From Roseateles sp. (lineage in GTDB: Bacteria > Pseudomonadota > Gammaproteobacteria > Burkholderiales > Burkholderiaceae_C): a stretch of 34,256 nt of DNA. The position numbers and the translations under genes were made by a program. Under the pieces are notes generated by a model. The model was not told the origin of the DNA. It was given only the letters and a program-made list of their open reading frames with translations, and made no database searches. Positions within the stretch are counted from its first letter, which is position 1. Each line of letters starts with the position of its first letter. The stretch is from assembly GCA_019234295.1 (NCBI GenBank), contig JAFALK010000004.1:1-34256 (forward strand), read 5' to 3'. Below, in pieces: positions 6,929 to 17,465 of this stretch.

Positions 6929-9211
6929 CTAGGCCACGCAAACCCGGGAGAGGTGGCCCGCACCCGTCTCGGGCCAGACGCGCAGCACGGCGCTGAAGTC
7001 CTCGGCCGGTTGCGGGCGACCGAAGAACCAGCCCTGCGCCCAGTTGCAGCCCTCGCGCTGCAGCCAGGCTGCCTGCTCGGCGGTCTCCACTCCCTCAGCA
7101 AGCACTTCCATGCCCAGCGAATGGCCCAGCACAATCACCGCGCGGGCGATGGCCGCCACGTTGTGGTCGGAGCTCAGCTCGGCGACAAAGCTGCGGTCGA
7201 TCTTGAGCGTCTGGATGGGCATGCGCTTCAGATAGGACAGCGAGGAGTAGCCGGTGCCGAAGTCATCAATGGCCACGCGCACGCCGCGTGCGTTGAGCGC
7301 GCCCAGCAGCTCGATGGCGGCCTCGGCGTCCTCGAGCAGCAGGCTCTCAGTCACCTCCAGTTCCAGGGCCTGGGGCGGGCAGCCGGTCTCGGCCAGGATG
7401 GCGTCCACGTTCGCAACGAAGTCGCTCTGGCGCAGCTGCCGCGCCGAGACGTTGACTGCAATTTGCTGCGGCTTGCCCGGCTGGCCCTGCCAGCGCGCGG
7501 CCTGGGCACAGGCGGTCTCGAGCACCCAGCGGCCGATGGGGATGATGAGGCCGGTCTCCTCGGCCAGCGGGATGAACTCGGCCGGCGAGATCGGGCCGCG
7601 CGTTGGGTGGCGCCAGCGCAGTAAGGCCTCGGCACCGATCAGCTGGCCATCCGACAGGCGCACCTGAGGCTGGTACTCGAGACGAAATTGCGCCGCCTCG
7701 TTGGCCATTCGCAGCGCATGCGTCAGCTCGAAGCGCTGCTGGACGGTCTGCGTCAGCTCGGGGCGATAGGACTGCACGCTGCAGCGGCTGCTGGCCTTGG
7801 CCCGGCACATGGCGGCCTCGGCATTGCGCAGCAGATCGTCCACGTTCTCGCCGTCGCCGGGGAAGATGGCCAGGCCGATGGAGGCGCCCAGGTTGAAGCG
7901 GCGCGGCTGGCCGTCGACATTGAGAATCACCGGCTCCATGATGGCCTGAATCAGCCGATCGCCCAGGCGCATCGATGTTTCTTCGTCGACCAGACCCGAG
8001 AGCATGACGATGAACTCGTCGCCGCCGACGCGAGCCACCGAGTCGCTGGCGCGCACCACGTCCACGAGGCGAGCGGCGGCCTGGGTGAGCACGATGTCGC
8101 CCGCCACATGGCCCGCTACGTCGTTGACCTCGCGGAAGCCGTCGAGGTCGATGTAGAGCACCGCCACGCAGGTGCAGTCGCGCCGGGCCGCGCTGATCTG
8201 GCGCTCGATGCGGTCGCGCATCAGGGCCAGGTTGGGCAGGCCGGTGAGGCGGTCGTGCAGGGACTGGTGCAGCAGGGCCGCCTCAGTGGCCTTGACGCGC
8301 GAGATGTCGGTCAGCACGGCGAGGAAATGCGGGCGCCCGTCTCCCGCGCCCTCGCTGCCCGGGACGAGCACGACCGTGGCCCAGACCGGCACGCTGATGC
8401 CGCTCTTGTGGCGCTGCATCAATTCGCCGCTCCACTTGCCTTCGCGCTCGACCGTGCTCCACATGTTCTCGATGGCGGCGGGGTCCTGGAGCTCGGTCAG
8501 CAGGTAGCGCGGCACGCTGCCCACGAGCTCCTCGACCGAGTAGCCGCTGATATTGCACAGCGCCGGGTTCACGTCCTCCACGCGCTTGTCGGCATCCATG
8601 ACCATGATGCCTTCGCCGCAATGCTCGAACACGCTGATGGCGCGGTGCAGCCGAGCATGGGCCTGGCGCAGGGCCGTGACGTCACGCGCCACGCCCACCG
8701 TGCCGACGCGCTGGCCGTCGTCGAAGACCGGTGCCTGGGCGATGTCGAAGCAGCTGCGGCTGCCGTCGGGGCCCGAAGTCCAGGCGAGAGTTCGCTCCGC
8801 CCCGCTGTCGGCCATGGCGGCCGCCCAACTCGGGACCTTGGCCAACTGCTCGTCGCGGCGCCCGAGGATTTCACTCTCGGCCAGACCCAGGCAGGTGGCA
8901 AAGGCAGGATTGCAGCCTTCATACGCACCGCTGGCGTCCTTGAAGAACACCGGATCCGGGATGGCGTTGAGCAGGCCGCTGAGCTTGGTGCGCTCTCGGC
9001 GCACCTTCTGAAGCTGGACGCGGCGGCGCGCCAGGCGGCGGCGCTGCCAATGCGCAAGCGTCAATACAAAAACGAAGGCCACACCGCCACAGGCAATGAA
9101 CAGGCTGAGCCACAGCGTCGAGCCTTGCGGCAGCTGGACTCCTGCGCGTGCTTGAGATGAAAGAACAAGCACTCCAAACGCCACCGTCAGGCGGCGAAGC
9201 ATCGAGCTCAT
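6929..9211 (-). CDS. Membrane PAS-PAS-GGDEF-EAL cyclic-di-GMP protein
   Basis: Makes and/or breaks the second messenger c-di-GMP at the inner membrane. In order, over 760 residues: a signal or membrane segment (about 5-23), a second membrane segment (32-54), PAS (about 78-180), PAS (about 190-305), GGDEF (about 310-475) and EAL (about 490-740). The cyclase motif is canonical GGDEF at 396-400, with a product-inhibition site RASD at 387-390, exactly five residues upstream. The phosphodiesterase domain has EALLRW at 528, N-V-S-A-R, E-V-T-E-S, DDFGTGYSS at 649 and E-G-V-E-T. Both activities could therefore be functional. The PAS domains have no obvious heme or flavin signature, so the input signal is unknown. 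Which activity dominates cannot be told from sequence. Confidence 0.93.
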   Translation of the reverse strand: MSSMLRRLTVAFGVLVLSSQARAGVQLPQGSTLWLSLFIACGGVAFVFVLTLAHWQRRRLARRRVQLQKVRRERTKLSGLLNAIPDPVFFKDASGAYEGCNPAFATCLGLAESEILGRRDEQLAKVPSWAAAMADSGAERTLAWTSGPDGSRSCFDIAQAPVFDDGQRVGTVGVARDVTALRQAHARLHRAISVFEHCGEGIMVMDADKRVEDVNPALCNISGYSVEELVGSVPRYLLTELQDPAAIENMWSTVEREGKWSGELMQRHKSGISVPVWATVVLVPGSEGAGDGRPHFLAVLTDISRVKATEAALLHQSLHDRLTGLPNLALMRDRIERQISAARRDCTCVAVLYIDLDGFREVNDVAGHVAGDIVLTQAAARLVDVVRASDSVARVGGDEFIVMLSGLVDEETSMRLGDRLIQAIMEPVILNVDGQPRRFNLGASIGLAIFPGDGENVDDLLRNAEAAMCRAKASSRCSVQSYRPELTQTVQQRFELTHALRMANEAAQFRLEYQPQVRLSDGQLIGAEALLRWRHPTRGPISPAEFIPLAEETGLIIPIGRWVLETACAQAARWQGQPGKPQQIAVNVSARQLRQSDFVANVDAILAETGCPPQALELEVTESLLLEDAEAAIELLGALNARGVRVAIDDFGTGYSSLSYLKRMPIQTLKIDRSFVAELSSDHNVAAIARAVIVLGHSLGMEVLAEGVETAEQAAWLQREGCNWAQGWFFGRPQPAEDFSAVLRVWPETGAGHLSRVCVA

Positions 9212-9242
9212 GTTGTCGATAGACCCAAGGGCTTGTCAGTCG

Positions 9243-9327
9243 GCGTCAATCCAATGACGCTTGACCAACTTGTTGTTTGAGTGGCAGGTCCGATCAGGAC
9301 CGCCTCACTTGTTAGCGGTAACTAGTG
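9243..9327. repeat. Cluster of three inverted repeats upstream of the GGDEF-EAL gene
   Basis: Three hairpin-capable elements occupy the 145-bp gap between fadH (ends 9357) and the GGDEF-EAL start (9211). They are GCGTCA-6-TGACGC at 9243-9260, GGTCC-5-GGACC at 9287-9301, and CACTTGTTA-4-TAACTAGTG at 9306-9327 (one mismatch). The last, nearest the fadH stop, may belong to fadH termination, though no U-run follows. The first two lie in the probable promoter region of the GGDEF-EAL gene and may be operators. Confidence 0.5.
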
Positions 9328-9356
9328 TGATGTCTGCCGAGGACCTGCCAACGCAT

Positions 9357-11432
<2,076 letters not shown>

Positions 11433-11529
11433 TCACCACAAGCAGGCAGGCCCTACAAGGGGTCCTGCGCCGCCAGCCCTACAATCCGCGCGCAACAGGC
11501 GCATTGGCGCCGACTTCTTGGAGTGATTC

Positions 11530-12831
11530 ATGCGATTCCTGAAATGGGCTGCGGCCATCGTCGCCGTCGCCTCGGCTGCCCTGTTGGGCGCCTGCGGTGG
11601 CAGTGGTACGACCACCAAGGCCGATATCCGCCTCATCAACGCCAGCGCGGGCTACAACTCGCTGGATCTGACGGTCAACAGCACCAGCCTGGCGACCGGC
11701 GTGGCGTACGGTACGGCGGGTAGCTATTCCTCTGTGGACACGACCGCCACGGCCAGCCAGGTGATCTCCGGCGGCACGACGGTCATCCAGACCACGCCCA
11801 CCCTGGCCGGCGGCGCCAAGTACAGCCTGATCGCCTACGGCTGGCCCAATGCCATGCGCACGGCCCTGCTGCAGGAAATGGAACCGGCTCCAGCGGCCAA
11901 CCTCGCCAAGGTGCTGGTGCTCAACCTCGCCCCTGATGCCGGCGCGGTCAACGTCTACCTGACCACCGGCGCCCCGGCGGTCGGCGCGGCAGCCTTCGCC
12001 AGCGGCGTGATCGGCGGCGCGGGCAGCGGCTACCTGCAGATCGCCTCGGGCACCTATCACGTGCGCGTGACCGGCGCGGCCAGCACCGACGTCAACACCG
12101 ACGTGCGCCTGGACTTCGACGGCTTCACGGTCGGCAGCGCCAGCGTGAACACCCTGATCATCACGCCCACGGCCGGTGGCGTGCTCGTCAACGCCATGAG
12201 CGTGGTGCAGACCGCCGCTGTCAGCGCCTACAGTGCCAACAATGCTCGCGTGCGCGTGATCGACTCGGTGGTGGGTGCACCCGGCGTCAACACGGCCCTG
12301 GTCTCCACCCGCTCCGGCACGACCCTGCTGAACTCCGGCAGCGCTGCTCCGGTCGGCTACTACTACATCGTGCCCGCCACGAACGACGCCATCAATCTCA
12401 CGCTCAACGGCGTGCCGATGGCAGCGCAGACGCCGGCCCTGTCCGCCGGCAGCGACTACACCGTCCTGGTCTGGGGCACCGCGAGCGCACCGCAGGTCTC
12501 GATCATCTCCGATGACAACCGCCTGCCGCTCGCCGGCTACGCCAAGATCCGCCTGCTCAACGGCGCCGCCGACGGCCTGACCGAGAGCATGCAGCTGGAC
12601 TATGGAGCCATCGCCACCAACGTCGCCCCGGGCACGGCCTCGACGCCAGCGCAGATCGTTGCGGGCAGCGGCACGTCGTCCTTCCTCGAAGTCAAATCTT
12701 CGAACGCGGTCACCGACATCTTCAGCCAGTCGCCGTTCAACGTTCAGAACCAGGGTGTGTACACGGTCTACATGCTGGGCAACTCGACGGTCGCCAACAA
12801 CCTGGCCGGCTTCGTCAACAAGGACCGCTAA
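11530..12831 (+). CDS. DUF4397-type outer-membrane lipoprotein
   Basis: A 433-residue exported lipoprotein. The signal peptide ends in a lipobox (L-G-A-C, Cys22) followed by Gly-Gly rather than Asp, which suggests outer-membrane sorting. The mature part is Ala/Gly/Thr/Ser/Val-rich with few charges. It shows repeated beta-sandwich units, each opening with a strand like ADIRLINAS, ARVRVIDSV or AKIRLLNGA and containing L-x-V-N / L-T-L-N-G strands. The spacing is roughly 110-220 residues. This layout fits the DUF4397 family, whose function is not established. A GGAG ribosome site lies 7 bases before the ATG. A TACAAT hexamer at 11480-11485 is a possible -10 box, but no matching -35 is seen. A strong terminator follows, so the gene is probably transcribed alone. 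Confidence 0.8.
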   Translation: MRFLKWAAAIVAVASAALLGACGGSGTTTKADIRLINASAGYNSLDLTVNSTSLATGVAYGTAGSYSSVDTTATASQVISGGTTVIQTTPTLAGGAKYSLIAYGWPNAMRTALLQEMEPAPAANLAKVLVLNLAPDAGAVNVYLTTGAPAVGAAAFASGVIGGAGSGYLQIASGTYHVRVTGAASTDVNTDVRLDFDGFTVGSASVNTLIITPTAGGVLVNAMSVVQTAAVSAYSANNARVRVIDSVVGAPGVNTALVSTRSGTTLLNSGSAAPVGYYYIVPATNDAINLTLNGVPMAAQTPALSAGSDYTVLVWGTASAPQVSIISDDNRLPLAGYAKIRLLNGAADGLTESMQLDYGAIATNVAPGTASTPAQIVAGSGTSSFLEVKSSNAVTDIFSQSPFNVQNQGVYTVYMLGNSTVANNLAGFVNKDR

Positions 12832-12868
12832 GCCGACCGAGCCCCCGGGCTCTTCAGCTCCAACAGAG

Positions 12869-12909
12869 GCCCCCAGGCCGCCGCAGGCGCCTGGGGGCTT
12901 TTTGCTTTT
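12869..12909 (+). terminator. Rho-independent terminator of the DUF4397 lipoprotein gene
   Basis: GCCCCCAGGC (12869-12878) pairs perfectly with GCCTGGGGGC (12889-12898) across a 10-base loop, and the stem is followed by TTTTTGCTTTT. It lies 37 bp after the stop codon. Confidence 0.9.
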
Positions 12910-12960
12910 GGCACGGGAAGCTTTCGGTCGCCGTCGGTGATCAGCAACAAGCGCCTCGCT

Positions 12961-13053
12961 GCCAGGCCAGCCGGATCCCCGTCGCAGCGGCCCGGCCTGC
13001 ACAACGGTCTGGGTCGCTACTTCACGGTCTCCGGCAGCTATCAGTTCAAGTGA
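12961..13053 (+). pseudogene. C-terminal stub of a TonB-dependent receptor (remnant)
   Basis: One frame ends with N-G-L-G-R-Y-F-T-V-S-G-S-Y-Q-F-K then TGA (13051-13053). A G-R-x-F/Y-x-x-S-x-S-Y-x-F ending is typical of the last transmembrane strand of TonB-dependent outer-membrane receptors. Upstream in the same frame the sequence (about 12901-13000) is only vaguely protein-like, and no start or plug domain exists because the lipoprotein gene and its terminator lie immediately before. A good terminator follows 28 bp after the stop, as expected behind a real gene. I infer that almost all of a receptor gene was deleted, leaving its tail and terminator. The evidence is short, so chance resemblance is possible. 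Confidence 0.42.
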
Positions 13054-13081
13054 TCCGAGCCGCCTGGGCTCATCCCGCAAC

Positions 13082-13105
13082 GGGGCGCGCAAACGCCCCT
13101 TTTTT
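13082..13105 (+). terminator. Rho-independent terminator behind the receptor stub
   Basis: GGGGCG (13082-13087) pairs with CGCCCC (13094-13099), and the stem is followed by six T. It starts 28 bp after the TGA of the putative receptor remnant and 76 bp before the next gene. It serves no intact upstream gene, since the lipoprotein already has its own terminator. Confidence 0.8.
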
Positions 13106-13181
13106 CATGTCGACATGGCTTTCGGCCGACTTCTCCTCGAGCCGGCAAAATCGACGCTTTCCTCCAAGAGGCTCCCCTTCC

Positions 13182-14738
13182 ATGAAAGCTCCCCTGCTGC
13201 TCTCCTTGGCACTGCTGGCCCCCCTGGGCGCGCTGAGCCCGCAATCCGCTCAGGCCGTGGCCACCGCCGCCGCCAGTGCCGTGGCCTGGCAAGAAGCCGG
13301 TGCCGATGCCGACATCGAGAAGGCCTTCGCCCAGGCCCGCGCCGAGAAGAAGCCGCTGCTGCTGTATTGGGGCGCCAAATGGTGCCCGCCCTGCAACCAG
13401 CTCAAGGCCACACTGTTCAACCGTCAGGACTTCATCGAGCAGAGCCGCGCCTTCGTGGCCGTGCATATCGACGGCGACGCGCCCGGGGCACAGAAGCTCG
13501 GCAACCGCTTCAAGGTGCGTGGCTACCCGACCATGATCATGTTCAACACCGAGGGTGCCGAGCTGACCCGCCTGCCCGGTGAGATTGACGCACCTCAGGT
13601 CGTCAAGGTGATGCAGATGGGCCTGGCCGGCGGCCGCCCCGTGAAGGGCGTGCTGGCCGACGCCCGTGCCGGCAAGAAGCTCAGCGCCAATGAATGGCGC
13701 CTGCTGGCCTTCTACTCCTGGGAGACCGATGAGCAGCAGCTCGTGCCGCCGCAGGAAGTGCCTGGCCTGCTCGTGCAGCTGGCCGTGGCCAGCAAGGGTG
13801 TGGACGAGGAAGTGACGACGCGCCTGTACCTGAAGGCGCTGGCCGCCAGCGACGAAGGCAAGGGCGTCAAGCCCGACGCGGCGCTGGCCCAGCGCGTGTC
13901 GGCCGTGCTGGCCGACCCCACGCAGTCGCGCGCCCAGATGGATGTGCTGACCAATGGCGCCGGCGAGATCGTGCTGAGCCTGGCGCCTGAAGCTGGCGCC
14001 GCACGCACCAAGCTCGCGGGCGAGTTTGACAACGCCCTCAAACGCCTGGAGAACGACGCCACGCTGTCACGCGCCGACCGCCTCACGGCGCTGGAGTCGC
14101 GCGTGGACCTGGCCCGCCTCGATCAGGACAAGACAGCGCTGCAGCCCAAGCTGCCCACCGCGCTGGTGCAGGACGTGCGCGATACCGCCGCCCGCCTCGA
14201 CCGCGAGATCACCGACGGCTACGAGCGCCAGGCCTGCATCACCTCGGCCGCCGCCACCCTGGGCAAGGCCGGTCTCTGGAAGGATAGCGACGAGCTGCTC
14301 AAGACCAACCTGGCCAAGAGCCACTCGCCCTTCTACCTGATGAACTACCTCGCCGGCAACGCCCGCAAGCAAGGCCGCAAGGACGAGGCCCTGCGCTGGT
14401 ATGAGGAGGCCTTCAACAAGGCCGAGGGTCCGGCTACGCGGCTGCAGTGGGGCTCGACCTATGTGAGCGCGCTGGTGAACCTGGCGCCGCAGGACAGCGT
14501 GCGCATCGAGAAGGCTGCCAGCCAGCTCTTCAAGGAGGCCGCGTCCGACAAGAGCGCCTTCTACGAGCGCAGCGCCCGCTCACTACTCAAGGTTGGCAGC
14601 GAGCTGCAGAAGTGGAACGCCGACGGCAAGAACGCCGCGGCAATCGGCCGCCTGAAGACCCAGCTCGCCGGCGTGTGCGCGAAGGTGGACGCCGCCGACA
14701 AGCAGCGCGCCACCTGCGAGTCCGTGATCAAGGGCTGA
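13182..14738 (+). CDS. Exported thioredoxin-fold protein with helical-repeat C-terminus
   Basis: A 518-residue protein with a cleavable signal peptide (about 1-25, ending A-Q-A). A thioredoxin-like domain follows (about 40-145) with active site W-C-P-P-C (Cys68, Cys71) and a cis-proline loop R-G-Y-P-T. The remaining 370 residues are alpha-helical and rich in Ala, Lys, Asp and Leu. They include a TPR-like stretch, N-Y-L-A-G-N-A-R-K-Q-G-R-K-D-E-A-L-R-W-Y. It should act in the periplasm in thiol-disulfide exchange. The W-C-P-P-C motif is shared with several reductase-type thioredoxins, but its partner is unknown. The start at 13182 gives the signal peptide; the upstream in-frame extension is non-coding. 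The 3' end is convergent with the GST gene, 12 bp apart. Confidence 0.78.
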   Translation: MKAPLLLSLALLAPLGALSPQSAQAVATAAASAVAWQEAGADADIEKAFAQARAEKKPLLLYWGAKWCPPCNQLKATLFNRQDFIEQSRAFVAVHIDGDAPGAQKLGNRFKVRGYPTMIMFNTEGAELTRLPGEIDAPQVVKVMQMGLAGGRPVKGVLADARAGKKLSANEWRLLAFYSWETDEQQLVPPQEVPGLLVQLAVASKGVDEEVTTRLYLKALAASDEGKGVKPDAALAQRVSAVLADPTQSRAQMDVLTNGAGEIVLSLAPEAGAARTKLAGEFDNALKRLENDATLSRADRLTALESRVDLARLDQDKTALQPKLPTALVQDVRDTAARLDREITDGYERQACITSAAATLGKAGLWKDSDELLKTNLAKSHSPFYLMNYLAGNARKQGRKDEALRWYEEAFNKAEGPATRLQWGSTYVSALVNLAPQDSVRIEKAASQLFKEAASDKSAFYERSARSLLKVGSELQKWNADGKNAAAIGRLKTQLAGVCAKVDAADKQRATCESVIKG

Positions 14739-14750
14739 GGCCGCGGTCCC

Positions 14751-15359
14751 TTACTTCACGAGGCCTTCGGCTTCGAGCGCGGCCTGCACCGAGGGCCGTG
14801 CTCGAACGCGTTCGCGCCAAGCGGCGAAGGTGGCCAGGCCGCTCAGGTCCACGGCAACATGCGGCGCCCAGTTGGCGACCGTGAACAGGTAGGCGTCGGC
14901 CACCGTGAAGTGCTCGCCCATCAGGTAACTGCGGCCTTGCAGCTGTTGGTCCACCCACTTGAAGCGTTCTTGCAGCTTGGCTCGGTAGATGGCCTTGGCC
15001 TCATCAGGCATGGCCGGGTTGAACAGCGGCGAGAAGCCCTTGTGCAGCTCGCTGGTGATGAAGTTGAGCCATTCCTGCAGGCGGTAGCGCTGCATGCTGC
15101 CGTTGGCCGGTGCGAGCTGCTTGGCGGGTACCTGATCGGCGATGTATTGCACGATGGCCGGGCCTTCGGAGAGGCGCTGTCCGTCGTCGAGTTCGAGCAG
15201 GGGCACATAGCCCTTGCTGTTGATGCTGTAGTAGTCGGTGCCGTCCTTGAGCTTGTGCGTCTTGGTGCTGGCCAATTCGAGCTGGAAGGGCAGACCCGCT
15301 TCGCGCAAGACGATGTGCGGGGACAGCGAACAGGCGCCGGGGCTGTAATAGAGCTTCAT
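14751..15359 (-). CDS. gstA: Glutathione S-transferase, beta class (GstA-like)
   Basis: A soluble 202-residue enzyme that conjugates or transfers glutathione. The N-terminal thioredoxin-like domain begins MKLYYSPGACSLSPHI with the beta-class Cys10. G-Y-V-P-L-L-E-L and E-G-P-A-I-V-Q-Y-I-A-D form the glutathione site. The all-helical C-terminal domain has W-L-N-F-I-T-S-E-L-H-K-G-F and the hydrophobic-staple region F-T-V-A-D-A-Y-L-F. It resembles E. coli GstA along its full length. The start at 15359 is chosen because AGGAGTGACC immediately precedes it; a longer in-frame start exists 48 bp upstream but has no ribosome site. The physiological substrate is not deducible. Confidence 0.92.
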   Translation of the reverse strand: MKLYYSPGACSLSPHIVLREAGLPFQLELASTKTHKLKDGTDYYSINSKGYVPLLELDDGQRLSEGPAIVQYIADQVPAKQLAPANGSMQRYRLQEWLNFITSELHKGFSPLFNPAMPDEAKAIYRAKLQERFKWVDQQLQGRSYLMGEHFTVADAYLFTVANWAPHVAVDLSGLATFAAWRERVRARPSVQAALEAEGLVK

Positions 15360-15447
15360 GGTCACTCCTGAAGTGGGTAGAAGCGGGCGACGATAGGCCA
15401 AGTGCAACGCCGACGCCAGTCAGGGGTCTTGCCGCTGCGCAAATATC

Positions 15448-15909
15448 ATGGCTGGCATGACGACCTATGCATTCGAAGACTTCCACGTTGGCCGGGTGTT
15501 CGAGCTGGGCGAACGCCTGGTGGACCGCGAGGAGGGCCTGACCTTTGCACGAGCCTACGACCCGCAGCCGCTGCATCTGGACGAGGAGGCCGCCAACGCC
15601 TCCGTGCTCGGCGGTCTCTCGGTCAGCGGCTGGCACACCTGCGCGATGCTCATGCGCCTGATGTGCGACGGCTATCTGCTGGCCTCCACCAGCCAGGGCT
15701 CGCCTGGCATCGACAACATCCGCTGGCTCAAGCCCGTGCGACCGGGCGACACCTTGCGTGCAAGCATGACGGTGCTGGAAACCAAACCCAGCCGCTCGCG
15801 CCCGCAGCTCGGCCTTGTGCGCTCGATGTGGGAGGTGCGCAATCAGCGTGACGAGACAGTCATGAGCATGGAGGGCTGGGGCATGTTCGGACGTCGCGAA
15901 GTTCCCTAG
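15448..15909 (+). CDS. MaoC-like hot-dog hydratase
   Basis: A 153-residue single hot-dog-fold protein of the MaoC/R-hydratase type. It has the signature A-R-A-Y-D-P-Q-P-L-H-L-D-E-E-A-A with the usual Asp and His pair (about residues 38-53). G-L-S-V-S-G-W-H-T follows, and later the L-K-P-V-R-P-G-D-T-L strand typical of the family. Members hydrate enoyl-CoA thioesters in fatty-acid or side-chain metabolism. Starts at 15448 or 15457 (M-T-T-Y-A-F-E-D) are both possible; neither has a strong ribosome site. It is divergent from the GST gene and 65 bp upstream of the hydrolase-ABC trio, so it may or may not share their transcript. The substrate is unknown. Confidence 0.82.
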   Translation: MAGMTTYAFEDFHVGRVFELGERLVDREEGLTFARAYDPQPLHLDEEAANASVLGGLSVSGWHTCAMLMRLMCDGYLLASTSQGSPGIDNIRWLKPVRPGDTLRASMTVLETKPSRSRPQLGLVRSMWEVRNQRDETVMSMEGWGMFGRREVP

Positions 15910-15974
15910 GATTTGTCGCAGTAAGACCGGCTTGGCCTGCGCATAATCCGCCCCAGTTCTTGGAGGGGACGGGA

Positions 15975-17465
15975 ATGCGATTTCGATACCGCTTGGGTCT
16001 TCTTGCATCGTCGATGCTCATCGCAGGGGCTGCACAAGCCGGCCCGCTCAAGGCCTGCCGCGTGCCCGGCATGGAGACCGAGGTGCAGTGCGGATCCGTG
16101 CAGCGTCCGCTCGATCCGGCCAAGCCGCAGGGCACGCAGATCGAGATCCATTACATCGTCGTGCCCGCGATGGCGCGCAACAAGCAGCCAGACCCCGTGC
16201 TCTTCATCGCGGGCGGCCCGGGCCAGAGCTCAATCAACATCGCCTCGGTCGTCATGGACCGGCTCGCACGGCTGAACAATCGCCGCGACCTCGTCTTCGT
16301 GGACCAGCGCGGCACCGGCCTGTCGGCACCGCTGCAATGCCCCGACGAAGACCGCGAGAGCCTCGCCAAGACCATGGGTCGCAACCGCCAGTTCGAAGTG
16401 TTCGACGCCTGCCGGCAAGCGCTGCAGTCGCTGCCCTACGGCGACCTGCGCATGTTCACGACGACGATCGCCATGCAGGACATGGACGCCGTGCGCGAGC
16501 AGCTCGGCGCCGAACAGTGGAACGTGATCGGCGGCTCCTACGGCACACGCGCGGCGCTGGAATACCTGCGCCAGTTTCCGAGCCACGTGCGCCGCACCGT
16601 CATCGACGGCGTGGCCCCGCCCGACATGGTCCTGCCCGAGAGCTTTTCGGCCGACAACCAGGCCGCGCTCGACGCCATGTTCAAGGGCTGCGAGGCCGAC
16701 AAGGCGTGCGCCGCGCGCTACCCGAAGCTGCGTGACGAGTGGCAGGGCCTGCTGGCTTCGCTGCCGCGCCAGGTCAACCTGATGCATCCCTTGACGGGCG
16801 CGTCGGAGTCCGTCGAGATCGGCCGTTACTCGCTGCTGAGTCTCGTGCGCAGTCCGCTGTACGGTCCGGCCGCCGCCGCCTTGCTGCCCGCCGCCATCCA
16901 CGAGGCTTCGCAAGGCCGATTCGGCCCCTTGATGGCCATCGGTGCAAGCGTGGGCTCCTCCAGGAAAACGAAGATCAGCGAAGGCATGCATTTCTCGGTC
17001 GTCTGTGCCGAGGACGTGCCGCGCATGGGTCAGCCAGGAGCGGGCTCCACGGACTTCGGCAGGAGCTTCGCGGAAGGGTATGAGCGGATCTGCCGCAACT
17101 GGCCTCGCGGCGACGTGCCTGCGGCCTTCTATACCGTGCCGCCGTCCCCCTCGCCCGTGCTGCTGCTCAGCGGCGGCGCGGATCCGGTGACGCCCCCGCG
17201 TCACGCCGAGCGCATGGCCAAGGCCCTGGGTGCGACGAATGCAAGCCTCGTGCAGCACGTCGTCGTGCCCGAGTCCGGCCACGGGGTGATGGGCGTGCCT
17301 TGCGTCGCCGAGCTGATCTTTCGCTTCATCGACGCCAAGACCGATGGCCAGGCCCTGCCCCAGGATGCCGCCTGCGCCGTGAAGATCCCGCGGCCCCTGC
17401 CCTGGCTGCCGCCGGAGCTGGACAAGCCCGGCACGCAGAACGACGCAAAGAAAGGCCAGCCATGA
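15975..17465 (+). CDS. Secreted alpha/beta hydrolase (S33 / tripeptidyl-aminopeptidase-like)
   Basis: A 496-residue exported alpha/beta hydrolase. The signal peptide spans about residues 1-22 (ending A-Q-A). The oxyanion loop F-I-A-G-G-P-G-Q-S is near 77-85, F-V-D-Q-R-G-T-G-L-S is typical of peptidase family S33, and the nucleophile elbow is G-G-S-Y-G-T with Ser188. The late Asp is in S-G-G-A-D-P-V-T-P-P and the His in E-S-G-H-G-V-M-G. Several Cys residues fit periplasmic disulfides. Family members are proline iminopeptidases or tripeptidyl-type aminopeptidases, so cleaving short peptides is plausible but the substrate is unproven. A GGAGGGGACGGGA ribosome region precedes the ATG. Its stop overlaps the ATPase start (ATGA), indicating translational coupling. 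Confidence 0.85.
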   Translation: MRFRYRLGLLASSMLIAGAAQAGPLKACRVPGMETEVQCGSVQRPLDPAKPQGTQIEIHYIVVPAMARNKQPDPVLFIAGGPGQSSINIASVVMDRLARLNNRRDLVFVDQRGTGLSAPLQCPDEDRESLAKTMGRNRQFEVFDACRQALQSLPYGDLRMFTTTIAMQDMDAVREQLGAEQWNVIGGSYGTRAALEYLRQFPSHVRRTVIDGVAPPDMVLPESFSADNQAALDAMFKGCEADKACAARYPKLRDEWQGLLASLPRQVNLMHPLTGASESVEIGRYSLLSLVRSPLYGPAAAALLPAAIHEASQGRFGPLMAIGASVGSSRKTKISEGMHFSVVCAEDVPRMGQPGAGSTDFGRSFAEGYERICRNWPRGDVPAAFYTVPPSPSPVLLLSGGADPVTPPRHAERMAKALGATNASLVQHVVVPESGHGVMGVPCVAELIFRFIDAKTDGQALPQDAACAVKIPRPLPWLPPELDKPGTQNDAKKGQP

